64,000 nucleotides of DNA from Neptunomonas concharum (lineage in GTDB: Bacteria; Pseudomonadota; Gammaproteobacteria; Pseudomonadales; Balneatricaceae): contig NZ_CP043869.1 of the NCBI RefSeq assembly GCF_008630635.1, positions 1,550,001 to 1,614,000 on the forward strand, in the 5' to 3' direction. The position numbers were made by a program, and so were the translations under genes. The notes below the pieces were generated by a model. That model was not told the DNA's origin and made no database searches. It saw only the letters and a list, made by a program, of their open reading frames with translations. This document shows, one piece after another, positions 8,964 to 15,467 of this stretch. Numbering within the stretch: position 1 is the stretch's first letter; every line of letters begins with the position of its first letter.

Positions 8964-9083
8964 CAAAGAATTCAAGCAGACCAAAAACGCATGGCATTTT
9001 CAGCTTGCGTTGAGTATCGTTGTTTACGGTGGTTTGCATAAACGACGTGAGTGCGTTTTTGGCAGCTTAATTGGGCGTTAGGC
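8957..9083 (+). other. attC site 1 (VCR-like, about 125 bp)
   Basis: It begins ATAACAAAG (R'') at 8960 and ends GGGCGTTAGGC (R', GTTAGGC at 9077-9083; crossover after G9077). The interior keeps Vibrio-cholerae-repeat features such as AACGCATGGCATTTTCAG and GGTGGTTT. It closes the PIN cassette and opens the four-gene cassette. Confidence 0.85.
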
Positions 9084-9124
9084 CTGAGTCCCGTTTTGAA
9101 AGTTTAACTATAGAGCGATTGTAT

Positions 9125-10837
9125 ATGGAAATATTATGGTTAGATGAACTGTACAAATCAAAATATAGGAACATAGGAAGCAAGGCGTTGCTTCAGTCTA
9201 TATTGAGTTCAAAAGGAACCAAGGTTCCAGTCGGGTTTTATTTGGGAGGCGATCTAGTATCAGATCTTATTTATAGACAAAATAAAAAGCATATCATTAA
9301 AAAGTTAGAGAAAGTTTTCAATGAGCTAATTCAACTATCAACTGAAAAGACATTTATAGTTAGAAGTTGTTCAAATGATGAGGATGTGGAGGGGCATTTA
9401 TACCCCGGTATTTTTAAATCAATATCAAATATTGTTACTTTTGATGATTTGCTAGATGGAATTAATGAATGCTACAAAAGTGCTTTCGATGAAGTGGTTT
9501 ATGATTATAAAGATGCTATAGGCAGTGATAATAAAGACATACAAATGTCTATCCTTATACAAGAACAAATTAAGGGGGAGATAATCGGTCAATCTAAAAT
9601 AGAGCTATTTGAAGGAGGGGATAGGATATATTGTGAAGCAGTAAAATATAGTAATTTTGAGATGCTTAATCAGTCTTCCCCTGAATATGGATTGGTAGCA
9701 GAATACCACAATGATTCCTATTCTACTCCAACCTATAAAGGCTCAAGTAATTTAAAATCAATCACGGACTCCATTCAAAGTGACTTGGATAATATACGTG
9801 AAGCATGTAAATTTCCTGTGCTTATCGAATGGATATCAAAAAATGATATTGTCTATATTGTGCAAGTTAGATCATTTCCAGCGAGCGCAGCCCCTGAGAT
9901 AGATAGGTACAATTCTCTGACTAAAAATCTACCAAGGTTTGGATATCTAGGATTAAAATCCTCTGCTATGCAGTATTTTAAATCTTCCGGTTGGTTTGAT
10001 CCTGAGCTAGCTTTGTTTAGCCCTGATCTATCTCTAGATGATATAGAGAAAAAAATGGCTGACTTTCCATCTAATGAAAGAGGTATTACTGTCCGGTTCT
10101 CGTATAAGGGAAACCTTGGATTACCGCGTAAGTTTTGTAAATCAAAACAGGAAGCGATAGGATTTATTAAAAGGTTATGGAATGGTAAGTGGAGCTGTAT
10201 AGTTCATACTTACATGACAATCACCAATTCCTTCGAGTTATGGATCGACGACAATGATTATATTCTGGAGCATTTGCCGGGTCTTTGGGAAAGCGATAGC
10301 AAATCCCCTCCTGATTGTATTCATGATTTTAATGATGAGTTATCAATCTCTTTGTCGAAATCTTCCCGAGATATAATTGACGAGTCTGTTGGTGGGATAC
10401 GTTCTAAAATTAGTATTCCTCCAATTAGGCGGGAAACAGCTGATTCGTGGGTTAAACAAATAGCCCCATACTTAGTGAAAATAAGATCAGACTTCAAAGA
10501 AAGTCTCCCTCTAAATTTTCACTTTGTAGAAGATGAAGATGGTAAGTGGAACTTTTTAAACATTAGGATTGCAGGCGAGATCGAAAATTTTTCGGGGGGT
10601 GTGTATTCATTATTTTCAATAAATACTTATGATGATTTTAAGAAATGGAATCGCAAGGATAACTTGTTGATTAGAATGACTCCAGACAGAGGGGATGAGA
10701 TTAATCTATCTAAGATAAAAAAATACGTCCCAGTTGGTACTTTACTGTTTGTTGAATTTGGAGTTCTATCTCATCCAGCAATGGTCTTGAGAGAGTTAGG
10801 ATATAAGGTTAAAAGGTTTATTTCGAGTGATTTTTGA
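9125..10837 (+). CDS. PEP-synthase/PPDK-like dikinase domain protein, cassette 2 gene 1
   Basis: A 570-residue protein from the ATG at 9125; an in-frame TTG at 9071 lies inside attC and is rejected. The N-terminal ATP-grasp of the PPDK/PEP-synthase type has its ATP residues in place: Lys20 in NIGSKA, Arg80 in FIVRSCSNDEDVEG, Glu235 in LIEW, and Gln247 and Arg249 in IVQVRSF. Residues about 260-510 are unassigned. The C-terminus (about 525-570) is a small phosphohistidine swivel domain, with His550 in LSHPAMVLRELG matching [12 protein letters not shown] of PpsA. The PEP-binding TIM barrel is absent. The order ATP domain, middle, His domain is that of rifampicin phosphotransferase. It probably transfers the ATP beta-phosphate to an unknown small molecule. 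Confidence 0.8.
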   Translation: MEILWLDELYKSKYRNIGSKALLQSILSSKGTKVPVGFYLGGDLVSDLIYRQNKKHIIKKLEKVFNELIQLSTEKTFIVRSCSNDEDVEGHLYPGIFKSISNIVTFDDLLDGINECYKSAFDEVVYDYKDAIGSDNKDIQMSILIQEQIKGEIIGQSKIELFEGGDRIYCEAVKYSNFEMLNQSSPEYGLVAEYHNDSYSTPTYKGSSNLKSITDSIQSDLDNIREACKFPVLIEWISKNDIVYIVQVRSFPASAAPEIDRYNSLTKNLPRFGYLGLKSSAMQYFKSSGWFDPELALFSPDLSLDDIEKKMADFPSNERGITVRFSYKGNLGLPRKFCKSKQEAIGFIKRLWNGKWSCIVHTYMTITNSFELWIDDNDYILEHLPGLWESDSKSPPDCIHDFNDELSISLSKSSRDIIDESVGGIRSKISIPPIRRETADSWVKQIAPYLVKIRSDFKESLPLNFHFVEDEDGKWNFLNIRIAGEIENFSGGVYSLFSINTYDDFKKWNRKDNLLIRMTPDRGDEINLSKIKKYVPVGTLLFVEFGVLSHPAMVLRELGYKVKRFISSDF

Positions 10838-10849
10838 GGAAGTAAAAGC

Positions 10850-11362
10850 ATGCTAAAAAATACAAATCCATTTTTAGAACGAATAGCTATTGAAGAATCG
10901 TTGACAGAAGATGACAAATTTAGAGTTGTGAAGGATGCCAATCCTTTGGATGAAGATCATTATTTAGTTTATACAAAGGAAAATTATAGTAGCTTTGCAG
11001 ACGTATGTGCAAATGACCTAGTTCAGTTTTTGGAATCGAAAGTTAATTTTCTGTTGAGTGATGGTTATATCCTCGTGGAGCGGGGACGAGGAGAGAGCTG
11101 TACAGGTGGAAAGGTCATACATGCTCATGCACATATCGTTCCCGTTAAATACAAAGATTCAATTATATCTAAGCTCGGTGAACCGGACTTCACACTGGTC
11201 GCTGAAGGGGGCGTAAATGAATTGTTAGAGAAATCTATAAAATTTCCGTTGTATGTACTTGTGTTTAGTAATAGCTTGAGAGGTTCGCTTTATAAACTGA
11301 ATAGCAGTCTAAAGAAAAGTGTAATAAGAAATATAATATCAAGGGCCGATGTGGCTAAATAA
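10850..11362 (+). CDS. HIT-family (histidine triad) protein, cassette 2 gene 2
   Basis: A 170-residue protein with the triad HAHAHIVPV (His91, His93, His95), the catalytic H-phi-H-phi-H-phi-phi motif of HIT nucleotide hydrolases and transferases. The N-terminal region (NPLDEDHYLVYTKENYSS) matches the usual HIT beta-strand layout that precedes the triad. It has a strong GAGGAAG ribosome site and starts 12 bp after the dikinase-like gene, so it belongs to the same operon. HIT enzymes act on nucleoside phosphates, phosphoramidates or dinucleotides. Here a nucleotide made or consumed by its neighbours is a reasonable guess. The C-terminal 60 residues are unassigned. Confidence 0.8.
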   Translation: MLKNTNPFLERIAIEESLTEDDKFRVVKDANPLDEDHYLVYTKENYSSFADVCANDLVQFLESKVNFLLSDGYILVERGRGESCTGGKVIHAHAHIVPVKYKDSIISKLGEPDFTLVAEGGVNELLEKSIKFPLYVLVFSNSLRGSLYKLNSSLKKSVIRNIISRADVAK

Positions 11363-11377
11363 CACCGAGGCTATAGC

Positions 11378-11929
11378 ATGAATGATAAATACCATAAAAA
11401 GTGTAAAAGTATTTGGATTAGGGCTAGACACAATGCATTTGCTCATAAAGTCACTATGGAAAGACTTAGATTACTTGTTTGGGTAGAAGAAAGTGCAATC
11501 ACACTATTTATCATTGTCCCAATTTTTTGTATTTCCGTGAGCCTGCATTACGCTACAACAAGCACCTCTAGCCCTCAGCTAATGGGATTTAGTCTATATA
11601 CTCTATTGGCAATTACTGGTATTGCTAGTAATGTGGCAGCTCTATATTTGACAATGATGTCAAAAACTCATCAATTTAGGGAAAAATGGTTGCAGAATCA
11701 GAAGTCACTATCTGGTTATCAATTGATAGCCCAAAAAGTCCGACGCCTAGATGAAAGTGAGCTTGATGAATCAGAAGTTGAATATCTTATTCGCCATTTG
11801 GAAGAAAGCTTTGAAACACATAAGTCATATGCAAATGAACCGAGTGATAGTGATTTTGAGAAAGGAAGGGCTTATTTGGCTAGCTTAGTTTCTTATCCAT
11901 TCTCTATAAAAAAAGAAGATTTTTTGTGA
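11378..11929 (+). CDS. SLATT-like two-TM membrane protein, cassette 2 gene 3
   Basis: A 183-residue protein with two hydrophobic helices (about residues 39-58 and 70-93). They are followed by an amphipathic helix (FREKWLQNQKSLSGYQLIAQ) and an acidic C-terminal tail. This is the layout of SLATT domains: 2-TM proteins tied to SMODS and SLOG proteins in nucleotide-dependent conflict systems, and predicted to form pores as cell-killing effectors. It starts 15 bp after the HIT gene with GAGG upstream. The SLATT call rests on topology and helix pattern, so it needs a profile search. No CD-NTase is encoded nearby. Confidence 0.65.
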   Translation: MNDKYHKKCKSIWIRARHNAFAHKVTMERLRLLVWVEESAITLFIIVPIFCISVSLHYATTSTSSPQLMGFSLYTLLAITGIASNVAALYLTMMSKTHQFREKWLQNQKSLSGYQLIAQKVRRLDESELDESEVEYLIRHLEESFETHKSYANEPSDSDFEKGRAYLASLVSYPFSIKKEDFL

Positions 11930-12348
11930 AAAAACGTCTCAATTCTACCAAGAGCTTTGTTGTAGGCTTTCTATTTAATCCTAGTTTAACCCATGTTGTT
12001 TTGATCGAGAAAAATAAGCCGCTATGGCAAAAGGGGCGCCTGAATGGTCTTGGTGGATTGGTGAATGATGGCGAAAGCATTTCTAATGCTATATCGAGGG
12101 AAGTATTTGAAGAATCTGGAGTTATGCTTCCTCCTCAGCTATGGTCGCAATTTCATAAGACAACGAATAAAGACGATAAAATAGTTCATTATTTTTTCGC
12201 TGTAAGTAGTTTGGCTAACAAAGCTAAATCCAATGAAAAAGAAAAGGTGAGCTTAGTGAGCATTAATCAGTTACCTTCTAATTGCCTGCATGATATAAAA
12301 AAACTCATTATGCTAGCGATGGGTAGAATGGATTGCACGAGTATATAA
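11926..12348 (+). CDS. Nudix hydrolase, cassette 2 gene 4
   Basis: A 140-residue protein with an intact Nudix box at residues 44-66 (G-x5-E-x7-REV-x-EE-x-GV, all metal-binding Glu present). It starts at GTG 11926, overlapping the SLATT-like stop (GTGA), so translation is coupled. The box is preceded by KGRLNGLGG, as in MutT-type Nudix enzymes. The substrate is unknown. In this operon it could degrade a nucleotide signal or supply its precursor. It is the last gene before attC site 2, which begins about 34 bp downstream. Confidence 0.85.
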   Translation: MKKRLNSTKSFVVGFLFNPSLTHVVLIEKNKPLWQKGRLNGLGGLVNDGESISNAISREVFEESGVMLPPQLWSQFHKTTNKDDKIVHYFFAVSSLANKAKSNEKEKVSLVSINQLPSNCLHDIKKLIMLAMGRMDCTSI

Positions 12349-12381
12349 CCTTAAAAAACTGCATTATTTCAGAGAGAAAGG

Positions 12382-12475
12382 CCTAACAAGTGGCTGTAGT
12401 CGCCATGCAAGCATGGCTGGGACGGTTTCTCCGATGCTTTGCAGCTCCAAACCCGCCCCTAAGCCAAGCGTTAAT
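12382..12475 (+). other. attC site 2
   Basis: CCTAACAAGTGGCT at the left can fold onto AAGCCAAGCGTTAA at the right (GCGTTAATT at 12468-12476). The centre is imperfectly paired (GCATGGCTGGGACGG). It ends the four-gene cassette, which spans about 3.4 kb with no internal gap able to hide another attC. Confidence 0.8.
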
Positions 12476-12536
12476 TGTCCTGCAAGAAAGTAGAGCTTAC
12501 TGCTGATGCAAGATGTTAGTTAAATGTCCGGTTTAC

Positions 12537-12583
12537 TGTACAGGTGTGCTCTGTAAGACTATACTTGTTCCATTAAATGTACA
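12537..12583 (+). promoter_or_regulatory. Promoter/operator of the YefM-YoeB pair
   Basis: TGTACA (12537-12542), a 17-bp spacer and TATACT (12560-12565) read as -35 and -10. A second TGTACA lies at 12578-12583. TGTACA palindrome cores are the known operator motif of YefM-YoeB autorepression, so the operator overlaps the -35 box. The cassette therefore carries its own promoter. Confidence 0.65.
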
Positions 12584-12596
12584 GGTTGAGGTTCTT

Positions 12597-12851
12597 ATGA
12601 AAATCGTATCTTTTACAGAAGCAAGAAATAGCCTCAAAGCTGTTCTAGACGGGGTAGTTAATGATGCCGATACAACAGTCATTACACGCCGTGACTCTGA
12701 AGATGCAGTGGTTATGTCTTTAGACTACTACAACAGCCTTATGGAGACCGTTCACTTACTTCGTTCTCCTCAAAACGCAGAGCATTTAAATCGTTCTATA
12801 GCGCAATATCGTGCTGGTAAAACAACAGCACGAGAGTTAGTTGATGAGTAG
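12597..12851 (+). CDS. yefM: YefM/Phd-type antitoxin
   Basis: An 84-residue protein from the ATG at 12597. MKIVSFTEARNSLKAVLDGV is the Phd/YefM DNA-binding N-terminus, and the upstream in-frame extension contains the operator and is rejected. The acidic C-terminal half (about residues 55-84) should wrap the toxin. The GAT-GAG-TAG end overlaps the toxin start at 12844. It neutralises the neighbouring YoeB-type RNase and represses its own promoter through TGTACA sites. In integrons such pairs usually stabilise the array. Confidence 0.92.
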   Translation: MKIVSFTEARNSLKAVLDGVVNDADTTVITRRDSEDAVVMSLDYYNSLMETVHLLRSPQNAEHLNRSIAQYRAGKTTARELVDE

Positions 12852-13113
12852 TAGCCAATATCTGTTATCGTGGACTGATGCTGCTTGGGATGACTATTTG
12901 TATTGGCAAACCCAAGACAAGAAAACATTAAAGCGTATCAACAAACTCATCAATGACGTGAGGCGCTCTCCGTTTGAGGGTATTGGTAAGCCAGAGCCTT
13001 TAAAAGAGAACCTATCTGGTTTTTGGTCACGTCGCATTGATGACACAAATAGACTCGTCTATGCTGTCGATGATCAGGCGATAACGATAATTTCGTGCCG
13101 CTACCATTACTAA
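12844..13113 (+). CDS. yoeB: YoeB/Txe-type mRNA interferase toxin
   Basis: An 89-residue RelE-fold ribosome-dependent endoribonuclease. The YoeB pattern is present: WTDAAWDDYLYWQTQD at the start, GKPEPLKENLSGFWSRRIDDTNRLVY in the middle, and a C-terminal CRYHY that supplies the catalytic His. Glu and Arg candidates (KPEPLK, WSRR) are also in place. The ATG at 12844 overlaps the antitoxin stop. It is complete and looks functional. Confidence 0.92.
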   Translation: MSSSQYLLSWTDAAWDDYLYWQTQDKKTLKRINKLINDVRRSPFEGIGKPEPLKENLSGFWSRRIDDTNRLVYAVDDQAITIISCRYHY

Positions 13114-13324
13114 AATAGACTTCAGTGATATTGTCGTACTTTACTCTCCCCGAGACATCGTGCCATAGAGGGTTTTTCTTCTTCTCGGTTTTATGGCTGG
13201 TTGTCCAGTGGGTGGTCATTGGCTACTTTTACAGGTATCAAGGCAAGATTTGGTTCTGGTTTCCACTGTAGCTCTACTTAAAAGAAAAACGGTCTTCGTC
13301 AGTATAAGTTCTAATGCATATAGC

Positions 13325-13331
13325 GTTAAGG
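13325..13331 (+). other. Possible degenerate cassette boundary (GCGTTAAGG)
   Basis: GCGTTAAGG has the R' core form and falls between two complete toxin-antitoxin pairs of opposite direction, where a boundary is expected. I could not find a convincing R'' partner upstream in 13114-13320, and that interval holds no supported gene. Weak call. Confidence 0.3.
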
Positions 13332-13338
13332 TAATTGG

Positions 13339-13629
13339 TCAGAATAACTTTTTAACATCGCAATAAAAGTTCTCATGAGAACCAAGTGCTATTAATTCCA
13401 GTATTACAGTGCCATCCTTGTAGCTGTAACCAAGTAAAGTTAACTGTTTGACCATTTTGAATTTATACACGCGCAGAAATGCTAGGTCCCCTTTTTTCTG
13501 CTCCCCTAGGAGGGGATCGTCCATCAGTATCTTTACGGTTTTATCCAAATCTTTTTTCTGATTCTGATGTAACTTCTTTACCGCCTTCTTGAAACTAGCT
13601 GTCTGTAAAACTTTGGTAATCTTAGCCAA
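13339..13629 (-). CDS. RelE/ParE-family toxin
   Basis: A 96-residue basic protein with a RelE/ParE-superfamily layout. Two N-terminal helices (SFKKAVKKLHQNQKKDLDKTVKILMDDP) are followed by strands: LAFLRVYKFK, then QLTLLGYSY, then VILELIALGSHENFY. The GSHENFY ending is common in this toxin group. It overlaps the antitoxin stop by 8 bp and is translated after it. Activity (gyrase poison or mRNA cleavage) cannot be told from the sequence. It is encoded against the cassette direction, so it relies on its own promoter. Confidence 0.8.
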   Translation of the reverse strand: MAKITKVLQTASFKKAVKKLHQNQKKDLDKTVKILMDDPLLGEQKKGDLAFLRVYKFKMVKQLTLLGYSYKDGTVILELIALGSHENFYCDVKKLF

Positions 13630-13843
13630 AATCGTAAGGCTCCAATTTTCCAGCCTCTTTTTCAGCTTTGGAAATGATTGCCTGTTTAACGAATTCGTAT
13701 GGCAAGTCAGGATTATCTTCCATCATTTCACCTATCTTTGCCCAATGCTCAATCTGTTTCGGCATAGTTCGATTTAGCGCTTTACCCATAATGGTCGCTT
13801 TCTCAACCAGATCTTGATCTAGCCTTACGCTTGCAGTTGCCAT
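13622..13843 (-). CDS. ParD-like antitoxin
   Basis: A 73-residue protein starting MATASVRLDQDLVEKATIMG, which fits a ribbon-helix-helix DNA-binding N-terminus. An acidic C-terminal tail (about residues 40-73) would bind the toxin. A strong AGGAGG ribosome site sits 6 nt before the ATG. It is transcribed first and overlaps the toxin gene by 8 bp. The promoter at 13872-13900 contains a perfect inverted repeat suited to autorepression. Confidence 0.82.
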   Translation of the reverse strand: MATASVRLDQDLVEKATIMGKALNRTMPKQIEHWAKIGEMMEDNPDLPYEFVKQAIISKAEKEAGKLEPYDFG

Positions 13844-13871
13844 AAGGTGCCTCCTAATAGCTTTCTGTCAG

Positions 13872-13900
13872 ATTGTAGCAAGGCGCTACAAATGTGGCAA
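13872..13900 (-). promoter_or_regulatory. Promoter and operator of the RelE/ParE-type pair
   Basis: On the minus strand TTGCCA (13895-13900), a 17-bp spacer and TACAAT (13872-13877) form a good sigma-70 promoter. A perfect inverted repeat, TTGTAGC/GCTACAA with a 5-bp centre (13873-13891), sits between and over the elements, as expected for autorepression. Confidence 0.75.
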
Positions 13901-13906
13901 GTTGCG

Positions 13907-14009
13907 GATAACAAGCGCATTAACACTCGCAGTGCTCGCTAGGGACAAAAACACGCAGGGCCCTGCGCTTCGCTTGGTATTGTTTTTGCCCGTTATGCGG
14001 GTGTTATGA
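13907..14009 (+). other. attC site 3
   Basis: ATAACAAGCGCATTAAC at the left pairs with GTTATGCGGGTGTTATG at the right, and GGGACAAAAACA pairs with TGTTTTTGCCC inside. A GCAGGGCCCTGC palindrome lies near the tip. The crossover GTT is at 14003-14005. The folded-strand symmetry is clear. Confidence 0.85.
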
Positions 14010-14042
14010 CCCAAGATCACAATCCAAAGGAGAAATGAAGTC

Positions 14043-14189
14043 ATGGACGCTTCAACAACAATCAAACAAATGCTGGCAGGAAACAGAATCTTTGTGCCGG
14101 CTTACCAACGTGCCTACGACAACCAGCTTTTCAAAGATTATGTGATTGACCAAATCAAAAAAGATAACAATGGACTAGGAAACATATGA
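14043..14189 (+). pseudogene. Truncated DUF262 (GmrSD/ParB-like) fragment
   Basis: A 48-residue reading frame with a good ribosome site (AAAGGAGAA). ASTTIKQMLAGNRIFVPAYQ is the N-terminal signature of DUF262 proteins, the nucleotide-binding/nuclease family that includes the GmrS part of type IV restriction. The normal continuation (Arg-x-Tyr-Ser-Trp and several hundred residues) is replaced after DNQLFKD by short unrelated sequence and a stop. It is a remnant caught in a cassette. Confidence 0.7.
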
Positions 14190-14320
14190 ATAAGTTCCCA
14201 CTAATACTCTGCAGCTCGCATAAAATGGGAACCAAGTCTTTATATTTAGGAATTAATCTTATGTTCCCTAGCTTATGGCTGTCCTGTTATTTTCCTCTGG
14301 CATGGCGTCAATATGGTTGA
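14186..14320 (+). CDS. Small hydrophobic ORF, uncertain
   Basis: A 44-residue frame starting at an ATG that overlaps the DUF262-fragment stop (ATGA). It contains a hydrophobic stretch (LMFPSLWLSCYFPLAW) that could be one membrane segment. I do not recognise it. The overlap could be chance, and no independent ribosome site is seen. Confidence 0.25.
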   Translation: MNKFPLILCSSHKMGTKSLYLGINLMFPSLWLSCYFPLAWRQYG

Positions 14321-14351
14321 AGTGGCCATATAAGCCGAGATATGAAAAGAT

Positions 14352-14429
14352 ATTTAACACAGGGCTGTTGTCGCCATTAGGAGCTGCTGCTTCGTAGCCA
14401 CAAGTTAGCCCCAAAGCCCGTCGTTAGTA
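14352..14429 (+). other. attC-like site 4
   Basis: TTTAACACAGGGCT at the left pairs with AGCCCGTCGTTAG at the right (GTTAGTA at 14423-14429), giving an attC-like fold of about 78 bp. The R' box is imperfect (GTTAGTA). It is the last recombination-like site seen in the array. Confidence 0.6.
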
Positions 14430-14445
14430 TTCAAGGAGAAAGTGT

Positions 14446-14838
14446 ATGAAGGGGAGTTGTCTGTGTAGAGCTATCGAGTACGAGGTTGACTCGCTGGATA
14501 TGCCAATCATTTTTTGCCACTGTAAGACTTGCCAGAAAGCACATGCCGCACCTTTTGCACCTACGGCTGGAGTATTAAGAGCGCATTTTCGATGGCTGCG
14601 TGGTAAAGATAAGCTTTCAAGCTTTGAGTCTAGCCCAGGGAAAATAAGACACTTCTGTTCTGTATGTGGCACACAGTTGGTGGCAGAAAGGCCAGCCCAG
14701 CCACATGTGATTCTGCGAGTAGCGACTTTGGATGATGATCCTGAAGTAAAGCCAGAAGCTCATATTTGGACAAAGCATGATGTCGAGTGGCTGGAGGATG
14801 AGGGTATCCCTAGTTATGAGGAATGGCAGCCAAAATGA
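14446..14838 (+). CDS. GFA/CENP-V domain zinc protein
   Basis: A 130-residue member of the glutathione-dependent formaldehyde-activating (GFA) family. The cysteine pairs that bind zinc are visible: C5/C7 (SCLC), C24/C26/C29 (FCHCKTC) and C71/C74 (FCSVCG). The length is normal. Its stop overlaps the ATG of the following Crp/Fnr gene (ATGA). The actual substrate of most GFA proteins is unknown; a role in aldehyde or thiol-adduct handling is only a family guess. It begins 16 bp after the last attC-like site, so it could be the final cassette or the first flanking gene. Confidence 0.88.
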   Translation: MKGSCLCRAIEYEVDSLDMPIIFCHCKTCQKAHAAPFAPTAGVLRAHFRWLRGKDKLSSFESSPGKIRHFCSVCGTQLVAERPAQPHVILRVATLDDDPEVKPEAHIWTKHDVEWLEDEGIPSYEEWQPK

Positions 14839-15398
14839 TGTCGTCCCTTCAGTCGTATTCGCCATTATCAGATCTTGCTAAGTCAGTGCAACAGACATTG
14901 AATGACTGCAAGCAAGTACGGCGGGGCATTAAGGGTGAAACTTTATTGGTCGCATCTGATTCTTGGCAGCATGTTTATTGGCTTCATGCTGGGGTGGTGC
15001 GGATGTTCTACTTAGATACGCAAGGGCGAGAGCATAACAAGCGCTTCTTTATGGCGAATGACTTTTTTTGGCCTGTCACGCCTGCTTTGCGTGAGAAGGC
15101 GGCGGGTTTTTATATACAAGCGCTAACGGATATTCACTGTGATGTGTGGTCTTATGCAGATTTTCGCGGTGCTTTTGAGTGTGATCAAGCGTGGCTGTCA
15201 TTTAGCCATCTATGGTTGGAGCGCCTAATTGATTCAAAGTTGGCGAGAGAACGCGATTGGTTACATTTGAGTGCTGCAGAGCGCTATCAGCAGTTGTGTG
15301 ATACTTCACCTCGGTTGATAGAGCAAGTTTCCGCACAGCATATTGCGAGTTATCTTGGTATCACGCCTGTTTCTCTTTCTCGTATAAAGAATCGTTAG
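14835..15398 (+). CDS. Crp/Fnr-family transcriptional regulator
   Basis: A 187-residue protein with an N-terminal cyclic-nucleotide-binding-like beta-roll (about residues 25-125) and a C-terminal helix-turn-helix (VSAQHIASYLGITPVSLSRI). It lacks the Cys cluster of Fnr and the cAMP residues of Crp, so the ligand is unknown. The ATG at 14835 overlaps the GFA stop. Alternative starts at 14823 and 14838 are possible. The pairing suggests control of the GFA gene or of the DUF1772 gene that follows 69 bp later. Confidence 0.85.
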   Translation: MMSSLQSYSPLSDLAKSVQQTLNDCKQVRRGIKGETLLVASDSWQHVYWLHAGVVRMFYLDTQGREHNKRFFMANDFFWPVTPALREKAAGFYIQALTDIHCDVWSYADFRGAFECDQAWLSFSHLWLERLIDSKLARERDWLHLSAAERYQQLCDTSPRLIEQVSAQHIASYLGITPVSLSRIKNR

Positions 15399-15467
15399 TT
15401 TCTTATCATTTGTTAACGACCTTCTAATAGTGCTTGGCGATACTGCAGCAAATTAGTAGGAGGTGTT

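Larger units (their letters stand above)
6483..14429. mobile_element. Small chromosomal integron with cassette array
   Basis: The element has the canonical arrangement. A minus-strand integron integrase gene (broken) has a LexA-box promoter. A probable attI at about 7717 follows, then plus-direction cassettes delimited by attC-like sites ending near 9083, 12475, 14009 and 14429. A less certain boundary lies near 13325. Cassette DNA is visibly more AT-rich than the flanking housekeeping genes, above all at 7824-12348. It sits between ppsR and ppsA. Where the right end lies is uncertain, since no attC was recognised beyond 14429. Confidence 0.85.

Noticed and set aside
9071-9124. Longer start for the dikinase-like protein (TTG at 9071)
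   Set aside because: Those bases form the right end of attC site 1. The ATG at 9125 begins the conserved sequence.
12950-13219. A minus-strand frame overlapping yoeB
   Set aside because: It is mostly antisense to the toxin gene and has no recognisable domain.
15399-15467. A further attC after the Crp/Fnr gene
   Set aside because: GTTAACG and GTTAGTTTC occur, but I found no partner box or fold in this short interval.
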